A stretch of 64,000 nt of DNA from Parietaria judaica (taxonomy: Eukaryota > Streptophyta > Magnoliopsida > Rosales > Urticaceae). Positions 55,787 to 64,000 of this stretch are shown here, piece by piece; the stretch's first letter is position 1, and the number at the start of each line of letters is the position of its first letter. Below the pieces are notes generated by a model that worked only from the letters and a program-made list of their open reading frames with translations, did no database searches and was not told the origin of the DNA. The stretch lies in assembly GCA_954871525.1 (NCBI GenBank), contig OX940869.1, positions 13,539,001 through 13,603,000 of the forward strand, given 5' to 3'. The translations under genes and the position numbers were made by a program.

Positions 55787-57238
55787 ATGACAAGTCGTGC
55801 CTATCGAGTCTACAACAAAAGAACAAATGTGATCGTAGCATCTATCAACGTTTTCATTGATGATGAGCCTCCTGTCGCGACAGCAGCTGTCACATCTGGA
55901 CTTCCGAGGTCACTAGAGGACTTAATCACCATGCATAGAGAATCTTCCATAGAAAAATCCTCTACTTCAACTCCTGCACCAAAGCCATCTGCTGAAGCAT
56001 CATCAAGCTCAACTGACAATACAACTTCTGATGTGACACCTGAAGACGCACCAACAGCCACACCCGAAGAAATTGTTCCCTCTTCTAGAGTTGCAAAGAA
56101 TCATCCCATTACACAAGTCATTGGTTCTATTAATTCGGAACGAAGTAAACGCACAGTTCACCAACCTGATTACAAGGAACATGCTGGACTGAGCTGTTTT
56201 ACATCCCAACTAGAACCTACCAATATCAAGACAGCCTTGGAAGATGAGTTTTGGATTAATGCCATGCAAGAAGAGCTAAATTAGTTTCAAAGAAACAATG
56301 TCTGGGATCTAGTGGAGTGTCCTTCAAATGTCAATGTGATTGGAACAAAGTGGATCTTCAAGAAAAAAAAAGATGAAAAAGGTTCTGTGATTGAAAACAA
56401 GGCCCGTCTAGTTGCTCAAGGATATACTCAAGTGGAACGACTGGATTTTGAAGAAACTTTTGCTTCGGTTGCACGACTTGAATCAATCAGACTTCTTCTT
56501 GCCATCTCATGCAGCCTAAACTTCAAATTATATCAAATGGATGTAAAGAGTGCATTTTTAAATGGAGTTATTGAAGAAGAAGTCTACGTGCGCCAACCTC
56601 AAGGGTTTGAAGATCCATATCTCCCTCACTATGTATTCATGCTAAACAAAGCATTGTACGGCCACAAGCAAGCACCTCGTGCGTGGTATGAAAGGCTCAC
56701 CAAACATCTTGAAAACAAAGGATACCAACGAGGCGGCTCTGATCAAACCTTATTCATTCGCAGGTATCACTCTAACACTATCTTTGCACAGATTTATGTT
56801 GACGATATTGTCTTTGAATCTACTTCAGGTACATTAGTGAAAGAGTTTGTCTCTATGATGGAACGAGAATTCGAGATGAGTATGGTTGGAGAACTCTCCA
56901 TGTTTCTTGGTTTACAGGTTTCTCAGACTGACAATGGCCTTTTTATCTCTCAATCTAAATATGCTAAAAACATTGTCAAAAAATTTGGACTCGCAGAGTC
57001 CCGTGCTGTCAGGACACCAATTTCCACATCCGGAATTGTTTTTAAAGATCAGGATGGTGTCTCTGTTGATCCTAAACTATATCGCAGTATTATAAAAAAC
57101 CTATTATATATGACTGCTAGTAGACCACATATATGTCAAAGTGTAGGTGTTTGTGCACGATATCAGGTTGATCCCAAAGAATCACACCTCACTGCTGCTA
57201 AAAGGATCATTAGGTATGTCTCTGGCACAATTGATTAA
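55787..57238 (+). pseudogene. Reverse transcriptase of the SIRE-type element
   Basis: 55787-56284 holds the end of integrase and the Ser/Thr/Pro/Glu-rich linker, closed by a TAG (56282-56284) where a glutamine or glutamate codon is expected. 56312-57238 (308 codons) is the open [38 protein letters not shown] and the catalytic box YVDDIVF, then the thumb, closed by TAA at 57236-57238. Confidence 0.87.
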
Positions 57239-57737
57239 GGTCTATGGTATTCTCGTGGTTCTCCTCTTTGTTTGACAGGTTATAGTGATGCTGATTGGGC
57301 TGGAGATGCTGACGATAGAAAAAGCACCACCAGAGGGTGTTTCTTCATTGAAGAAAATCTGGTGTCTTGGTTCAGTAAAAAAGCAGAACTCCATCTCCCT
57401 ATCAACTGCCGAATCTGAATATATTTTTGCCTCTAGATGCTACACACAATTACTTTGGATGAAACAAATGCTCAGCGACTATGGCGTGCATCAACAAAGC
57501 CTCAAGCTTCTCTGTGACAACCAAAGTGCCATCAAAATATCCAAAAATCCTGTCCAGCATTCAGGGACCAAACACATTGACCTCAGGCATCACTTCATTC
57601 GTGAGTTGGTGGAGAAAAAGATTGTTGTCATGGACCATGTCACGACTACAGAGAACCTTGCTGACATCTATACCAAACCACTGGATGCGTCTCGATATGA
57701 AGATCTTCGACGCAAAATAGGCATCTGCCGAATCTGA
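57239..57737 (+). pseudogene. RNase H of the SIRE-type element
   Basis: Reads GYSDADWAGDADDRKS (from about 57280), LVSWFSKKQNSISLSTAESEY, LLCDNQSAIKISKNP, KHIDLRHHFIRE and LADIYTKPLDASRYEDLR. A small frame change near 57345-57350 is implied by the ORF start, and the region ends at a natural stop, 57737. Catalytic acidic residues are present. Confidence 0.85.
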
Positions 57738-58145
57738 TATCCTTCCTTACTCTATTATTTGATATTAATTTCCTTGTGTGTTTGTGTGCTTGTGTGTTTT
57801 CCAGTATTTTTATGTTCATATAAAATAAAATAAAAAATCATAAAAAAAATAATTAAAAAACAAAACAAAAAGGAATAAAAAAGGCATTTTTTCTTCGACA
57901 TAATTTGTGGGATTTTATTCTAATTATTCAATTTTTTTAAAATGGAAGTTGAGTTTAATTTCAAATATTTTTCAATCCCTCCCATTTACTCCCACTTTCT
58001 CATTTTCTCCCTTTTTCTCGCAATTCGTGTCTTAGACTCCGCTACAGTCATTCATCATTTCCTTTTCTCTCTCTCTTTCTCTCTCTTCGCTCTTTCCGTC
58101 ACTCTCTCTCACCACCCATAACTCTTCGACCACCCGATTTCTCTA
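57738..58145 (+). other. Spacer between pol and the envelope-like ORF
   Basis: 408 bp, A-rich then CT-rich (CTCTCTCTTTCTCTCTC around 58067-58084), which looks like a plant 5' leader. No reading frame. Confidence 0.6.
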
Positions 58146-60787
58146 ATGGCGAAAACTCGAACTGGAAAGAGTACTTCTCATGAACCTACACTGAAGAAGA
58201 CGAAGAAGACAAAGAAGGCGAAGGAAGTTGCGACAGGGTCAGGCGAGCCCATTCCAGCAGTTTCGATCACTGCCATACCCACTGCCGAACCAATGACGAA
58301 CCCTAACCCCCACATCTCACATGTTCCTACTAATCCATTATCCACTGAATCCATGCATCAGGTTTTTCTTTGCTTTTTCACTATTACTAATTTTTGATGA
58401 TTTCTATGTCTATGATGGTTGCATGTGTGATTCTTCCTCTGAAAATTTCTTCTATTTGAACATTTGTTTCGGGTTCAGTCTTTTGTTCTAGGGCTCACAC
58501 AGGCACACACTCTCTGAATAATTCTAGGCATTACTTCAATTGCTTTAGCATGACCACCTCTCTCAGGTTCCTCCATCGACCCAACCGACTGAGATGACAG
58601 AGGACATCGTTGCCACTATTCAGGCCTCTCAGTTGACCACTGAACAATGCTCCGTTCTTCATGATCCAACCGTTCAGGATGTGCTGCGCTCAATCTACAA
58701 CAGTGTCTCAGCCACCACCTCCATGTCCATGTCTGTTTTCTCCACCCTTGCCTCGGAGACAATTTCAAAAATGGTGGGTGTCGCTGGAAGTGGTGATAGA
58801 CAGAAGGAATCCTTAGACAGATCTGTAGCCAAGTCCTCTTCTGCTACAACTGCCTCTGACACTATACTGCCTGTCATACCCTCTGACATCACATTAGAGT
58901 CCTCATCCAAGCTGCTATCAACTGAGCCGAACATCACTACCTCAGCCACCCCAGGCGTTTCAAAAGCCACTGACAAGCCATTTGTATCCTTGTATGTCCT
59001 TGAAGAGCCCCCCTCGCGTGATGCCCTTGTTGATGTCCAGACAGCAGACATCTCTCTAAAGATTACAACCTCTGCTGATACGAGACTTCCTGCTGCAACC
59101 CACAGTTCTCCTGGCAAACAACTGGATCCTTAAGTTGCTGCTTCAGTTGCCTATCTGCAGAAGTCATCCACTCCCTCACCGAAGTCCCGATCTCATCCTG
59201 TCACCAAGTCGAAGAATTTGGACCTCCTTTCTGACTCTGCCTCAAAGCCTTAACTCCACGATTCTGATTCTCAAGCTTCTCGTCTCACTAGAGCCAAACG
59301 GAAGGCTGACATTGAACTTCAACACCTCAAGACCAAGCCCTCCAAGAAGTCCAAGGTCAAGCCAACTGTAGCTCCTGCTGTTGTCAAAGGCAAAGGAAAA
59401 CTCTATGCCGAACTTGCTGCTGTCTCAAAGGTTCCTGCCAAGAAGAAGAAGAAAGGTGCTCCCCTAAAGGTGACTCGTGTCGTACCAGCAGACGCCATCC
59501 GTCTGGAGTACTTTGACACTACCGTACAAAAAAGGATGTACTTCTACAGGCAGCGCAGACTCACAAATGAGCGCATTATTAGCCTAGAGAAATTCAAGAA
59601 CACAACAGTCCCTGATACTGTACTAGAGCTTGGATTGCTGAAGGTTGCTACCTCTCTTACTCATCATCTGACTGCCGTGGTGTATGACTTTTATGCCAAT
59701 CTTATGTGCGGTTGCAGTGAGCCATCCTCTAAGTGGTTCTCTAGAGTTTACGTGCATGGCAGAATGTACGAGTTCTCCCCCTCCGTCATCAATCAAGCCA
59801 TTGGCTGGAAAGTCTCTGAGGATATCATCACTTTGGGCGACCCCTCTCTGCAAGACCCACAGCTCATACTACATGCTCTCTTTAAGAACGACAAGATCAA
59901 GTGGCTAGCCAATGCAGTCAACTTCAAGGCCTCTAAACTGACGGCTCTCCATTACATTCTCTGGAAGTTGGTTCAAGGTAATGTCCTCCCTTCCACGAAC
60001 TCCAACTCTGTCACAATGGATTGCGGTAAACTCCTCTTTGCCCTCATCTCCAAGATACCCATTGATCTCGGCCAAATCATTTATGATAACATCATGAGGT
60101 TTAGCGAGTCCAATGTCACGTCCACAAATCTGCCATATCCCTGCCTCTTCACAACTATTCTGCGGACTCAGAATCCTGGTCTCAAGAATAAGGAGGAGAT
60201 GTCTATCAATGCTGACCCCATTCTAATCAACAAGACTAGCTTCAAAGGAGAAAATTGTGATCTGTTCAAGCGTGCTGGCGCGACACCAGCCATATCTGTT
60301 GAATGTATTGAAGGAGGTTATAGTTTCTCTCTATTCTGGATCGCATCAGCAAAACCCTGGAACAGAACCTCGCCATTCATCTCGCTTTGGCCAGTGAAGT
60401 TGAGCACCAGAAGAAGTGGGTCAATCTCCGGCCAAGATCCCGGAGATTGATAGTTCTGACTAAGACTCTCCTGCCCGTTAGAAGACCTCAGCCAAAGTCG
60501 AACCAAAAGACATTCCTACTTCTTCCTTTGCGCCTGCTGATCCCACTACTGAAGTTGATGATGAGGCTACTGATGCTGCCATGGAATATACTCAGGAGGA
60601 CGACAATAAAGGCGATAAGGAGAATGCCGACGACAAGGACGACGAAGAGAATGATGAGAGCAGCTCTGACGATGATGATGATACCTCCTCTGAAGAAAAC
60701 GCACCTACCACTGAAGACAAGATGTTTACTGTTGATGCCGATGACGATGACTACAGTGCTGGGTCGTCCTCCTCCCGCTCATCCTAA
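58146..60787 (+). pseudogene. Envelope-like / plant transposon protein ORF of the SIRE-type element, with a predicted intron
   Basis: Starts MAKTRTGKSTSHEP (58146), a Lys-rich N-terminus. A predicted intron 58362-58566 (CAG|GTTTTT ... CTCTCAG|GTT, 205 bp) keeps the frame. The next exon is Ser/Thr-rich to a TAA at 59131-59133, and reading on in the same frame meets a second TAA near 59251. It then gives a basic AKKKKKG stretch and a domain (about 59510-60250; YDFYANLM, WFSRVYVHGRMYEFSPSVIN) resembling putative plant transposon proteins (PF20167-like). After frameshifts near 60315 and 60450 it ends in a Glu/Asp-rich tail at 60787. I see no clear membrane segment, so a true envelope role is doubtful. 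Confidence 0.7.
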
Positions 60788-61154
60788 GCCAGTTTGGGTC
60801 GGTTCCCCTTCGGCAATTCCTGGCCCAAGGGGGAGAAATCACAATGGTGCAAGCATTTTTAGCCTTTTATTTTATTCAGTTTCAAACTCATGCATCACTA
60901 GAACTTGTTTATTTGAATGTTTTGACTGCTTGCTTGTTTTTGTTTGAATTAATGTTTGTTTGTTGCACGATTGGGGTTGAAATATTTTTAGGAAATCTTC
61001 AGGTACACTAACATCTTATGCAGGTCTACAAGTGCTCAAAGTCTGATGTTGCCTCCGCTGCCATGACAACTGATGTCATCCAGCCTGCTGCTCTGCCTGT
61101 TCCGTGTCTGAAGATCTCTGCGACTATCTGAAATCAGTTGTGCCATAAATTGCC
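60788..61154 (+). other. Spacer with an extra purine tract before the 3' LTR
   Basis: AAGGGGGAGAAA at 60827-60838 follows the ORF by 40 bp, more than 300 bp from the LTR. It resembles the tract that SIRE elements keep between the last ORF and the LTR. Confidence 0.55.
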
Positions 61155-61166
61155 AAAGGGGTAGTT
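61155..61166 (+). promoter_or_regulatory. polypurine tract of the SIRE-type element
   Basis: AAAGGGGTAGTT immediately precedes the TGTTAAATC start of the 3' LTR. Confidence 0.8.
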
Positions 61167-61877
61167 TGTTAAATCATGATTTGTGATTATTGAGTATTCA
61201 TTATTTTATGATTCGATTTGTCTATTTATAGAAAGTATTGACATCCTTGATGTCATGACAGCTTCTGAGTTATTTAAGGAAAGTTATAAGTCGCATTCTC
61301 AATCAAGGAGTGATTGAGTCGTTATCTCCCTGAAGTTAATGTTTAATATCACGCTAGAGTGAATGAAGAGATTTGCGTGATTATTCTAATCAGAGGAGAG
61401 ATTTCAGGAGCTGATTTATGGAAAAGAATTAGTGTGCAGCTCCTAAATGTCTCGGCTAATGAGGTCCCATTTCGTTAGCACTTACAGAGATAATCTCTAG
61501 AATGTTCGGGAAAAGTGAATCAGCAATTCACGAGTGAAGTGAAGTGGAGAAGGACGGGACGTTCGTAGCTGATTGTTGCAAGGGGATCTTGCAAGTTCAT
61601 CAAGAGTTTACTTCGGATGTCAAAGCTGTTGTCGTGACAACAAGGGGGAGTTTCCTGTTTACGCTTTGAATCCTGTTTGTATTACTGATTGTAATCTTCA
61701 TCTGTAATCTCTTGGTTGATTAATCTGGGTGAGTGTCCCGCAGAAGTAGTGACAGGAAGTCCGAACCGCGTTACCAAAAAGTATTAGTGTTCCTTTACTT
61801 TTCCGCACTCTTTTTATTCTTATCGTTCACGATTATAACGTCATATTATATGTGCAACGCGAAAATAAGTCATTACA
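61167..61877 (+). repeat. 3' LTR of the SIRE-type element
   Basis: TGTTAAATCATG ... AAGTCATTACA, 711 bp, aligned to 51942-52652 without gaps and followed by ATTTC. Confidence 0.95.
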
Positions 61878-61882
61878 ATTTC

Positions 61883-62477
61883 TAACATAATAATATATCA
61901 AAAGCCACTAAGATATGAGTTTTTAAATTTGAATTACAAATAAACTAAACTTTCTAATTTTAAATATGACAATTATTTATGTAGTATCTAAGAAAAAGAA
62001 AAACTTTGATTTGTAGATGATATTTCTTAATTTCAGTTTTTTTTAATTTCAGTTTCTTACTTTGAGCTATAACTCTTTCGCCTTCCAAAACTTATCCGCC
62101 CCAAAAGTTTTATTCTGAATTATTATTATTCCGCCCTAATATTAATACCATACTTATCAATTGTGAAGAAGAAGATTATTGTTAATAACCATTTAAGAAA
62201 GAGAATTACAAGAAGATTGTGCATTAAAAATTGGTGAGATATTAATATATCATATATTATACAATAAGTGAAACAGAGCACGTTAAGCCATGATATACGA
62301 AACTGAATTAACGGACCCTCAAAACATGGAAGAATCAAGGAAATCAACTTAAGTAACGGTGTGCTTTTCTTCTTTTGTATTGTCTTTATTATCACGATTA
62401 TCTTCTATATACGCATGTGACGTAATACATTTGCACGTTTTTATAAGCATGAAATCCATCATATCCTCATTTCCGAA
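61883..62477. other. AT-rich spacer
   Basis: No gene or clear repeat seen. Confidence 0.55.
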
Positions 62478-62756
62478 TGTTGGTTCCAAACTGGATCTTT
62501 AAGCCAAAAGCAGACACAAGAACACAAAGAGAAACGAGAAAGTTTTGGAGAGAATACTCTCTGTATTGAATACTGTCGAAATTACAAAGAAATGAGAAAG
62601 TTAGAGATTTTTCTAATTACACACTACATGGTATATATAGGCAATCCAAACTTGGTGCCTAAGTTAAATAATAAATGAAAAACTAATAAAAAAAACTTGC
62701 CGACTCAGCAAAACTTGCCGAGCAAGCATACGGGTAAGTCAAACTTAATATTCACA
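62478..62756 (-). repeat. Short solo LTR, Ale-like copia, 279 bp
   Basis: On the + strand it runs TGTTGGTTCC ... AATATTCACA and is flanked on both sides by CCGAA (62473-62477, 62757-62761). The ends resemble the LTR at 8452-8929 and the minus strand has a TATA (CTATATATACC, about 62630-62640), so it is a minus-strand insertion reduced to one LTR. Confidence 0.85.
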
Positions 62757-63262
62757 CCGAATGGACAAGTAAATGTAGAACTAAAAAAATGAGACGACCC
62801 AATAGAATAATAATTAAAAGCTTTAAAATTTTAAGCAAAAGTTGACCAAGGTCATTTAAAGATTTGTTTGCCATAGTTTTCTAGTACTTTACTTCAAGAA
62901 AGCTCCGATTAAACGCCATGCAAGCGAGATATATACTGGTACAGAGTCAGCCTTCCAAGGGGCACACTTAGATATACACAAATTCTTCTAATTCCTAAAA
63001 AAGTAAAATATATATATTTTTTTTTTTTACTTTTTGTCTTATATAGTATAAAGAGGGTTTTATTGATACTAATTACTAAATTAAGAATTTTTATAGTACT
63101 ATGATATATATATTAAATATTCTTAACTTTAATGAATTATTTCGTTAACATGTTGGTAATTCAACGTATTATCTTATTCAACAAATTTAATTTCACATTG
63201 TTCCATTCAAAAAACTATATTATTCTAAAGCTTTTTATTTTTTATTTTTTATCATATCACGT

Positions 63263-63673
63263 ACATGAGAACCTCTATAAATTAATACTGTTGCGACCGG
63301 CACTATCAGAAATATTAAAGTGCCCAATGATATTAAAGAGGAATACTAATAGTTTCTTAACGTAGTGATAATTAAATCAATAGAATCACATTTTAAGAAG
63401 ACTACATTATTAGTGATGTAATGTTATCTTTTTATTTAATGTGATTTCATAGTTATTTTTGTTATTTATAATGATTTTATAAATATTTATGTAATTTTTA
63501 TATTAAATTAATAATTTATATATCACTTGGGACATACTTTCTAAGAAAATTATTATCTTATGTATTTAGCGAATTATTAATTTAGCTAGTTAGGCCCGAG
63601 CCGGGACCGGACAAAGATATTATTTAATCGTGACTATTAATTAATCGAGTATTCATTTATAGAGGTTCTCGTG
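63263..63673. mobile_element. MITE with 24-bp inverted ends, about 411 bp
   Basis: The left end ACATGAGAACCTCTATAAAT and the inverted right end ACACGAGAACCTCTATAAAT pair almost perfectly over about 24 bp. No coding capacity. The duplication is unclear, so the superfamily is not assigned. A decayed relative is at 34461-34660. Confidence 0.75.
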
Positions 63674-63708
63674 TAGTTATTATTCTTTCTGTATATATTA
63701 TTTTTTTT

Positions 63709-63796
63709 GGAAATCTTATCGCTATTAATTGTTATATTTTTTAATCATATTTTACTTTTTGGAAATCATATCGCCATTAATTGTTATCATTTAGCT
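63709..63796. repeat. Imperfect direct duplication next to the MITE
   Basis: GGAAATCTTATCGCTATTAATTG (63709) recurs as GGAAATCATATCGCCATTAATTG about 50 bp later. The final 200 bp of the window holds no gene. Confidence 0.6.
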
Positions 63797-64000
63797 TTTG
63801 TAGTCGTAAAATCCTAGCAAGTAAGCTTAGTGACAAGGATTCGAACCCTGCTTATTTGAGATGGTCAAGGCCCTCAAGGGTTTGAGAACAAAACATAGTG
63901 TCATTAATGTAATGTGAGATACAAATGCCATTAAAATATTTTTAATTCAAAACTAAGGATATGGGTCCCTGCCCTTCCTTGGACCTAGAGCTGAAACTCG

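Larger units (their letters stand above)
51942..61877 (+). mobile_element. Complete SIRE/Maximus-type copia retrotransposon, 9936 bp
   Basis: Both LTRs are exactly 711 bp (51942-52652, 61167-61877) and are flanked by ATTTC on both sides (51937-51941, 61878-61882). Primer site, gag, protease, integrase, RT, RNase H, an envelope-like ORF and a purine tract follow in the order of SIRE/Maximus elements. A hand alignment of the LTRs gave about 41 substitutions and no indels (roughly 6 percent), so the insertion is moderately old. Gag, integrase and the envelope-like ORF have stops or frameshifts; RT is largely open. Confidence 0.95.

Noticed and set aside
60387..60947. 186-codon plus-strand ORF, Arg/Met/Leu-rich
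   Set aside because: Partly the true frame of the envelope-like ORF for a short stretch, then an out-of-frame reading of its Asp/Glu-rich tail.
63810..63860. Possible tRNA gene (GGATTCGAACCC)
   Set aside because: A B-box-like match is present but the spacing to any A box is wrong and no cloverleaf can be drawn. At most a SINE scrap.
1..64000. CRISPR arrays, operons or bacterial-type signals
   Set aside because: None seen; the introns and retrotransposons show plant nuclear DNA.

Overview
This window is nuclear DNA from a flowering plant, most likely a eudicot. It is AT-rich, has GT-AG introns, and is packed with plant LTR retrotransposons (Ty1/copia of the Ale/Retrofit-like, Tork/Angela-like and SIRE/Maximus types, and Ty3/gypsy of the Tat type), a CACTA DNA transposon, a possible Helitron and several MITE/SINE-like fragments. 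The species cannot be named from the sequence alone. The one clear host gene is a complete five-exon cytochrome P450 of the CYP735A type (cytokinin trans-hydroxylase) at 40584-44549 on the + strand.

Layout, left half. 1-8128 is most of a minus-strand copia element with a very long LTR (5738-8128). Its pol is broken and no gag can be found. It landed in the gag of an older copia (8129-8929). 8930-11281 is an old repeat remnant with no gene; it carries a 38-nt foldable motif that recurs in the gypsy element at 25315-25352. 11282-20352 is a second minus-strand copia that has lost protease and integrase. A plus-strand relative (14135-19408, target duplication TTGAC) sits inside its gag, so the two form a long inverted repeat. 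20353-about 21280 holds the LTR end and primer-binding site of another copia. About 21280-28650 is a 5'-truncated Tat-type gypsy element with pol on the minus strand (RT, two RNase H domains, integrase) and a separate, apparently spliced, plus-strand gene (21907-24578) facing pol.

Layout, right half. 29915-30998 is a solo-LTR-like block. 32951-38105 is a CACTA transposon (target duplication CAT) whose six-exon TnpA-like gene is fully open (399 codons) although no TnpD transposase is present. After the P450 gene come a solo LTR (46238-46691, duplication AGAAC), a possible 4.85-kb Helitron (47006-51855), a complete SIRE/Maximus-type copia (51942-61877, 711-bp LTRs, duplication ATTTC) with an envelope-like ORF that seems to contain an intron, a short solo LTR (62478-62756, duplication CCGAA) and a MITE (63263-63673).

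The mobile elements do not work together as a pathway; they record successive nested insertions around a cytokinin-biosynthesis gene. The points most worth a second look are the foldable motif shared by two elements, the spliced antisense gene in the gypsy element, the intact TnpA-only CACTA, the gag-less copia and the intron in the envelope-like ORF. All coordinates and counts were read by eye; no database search was run.
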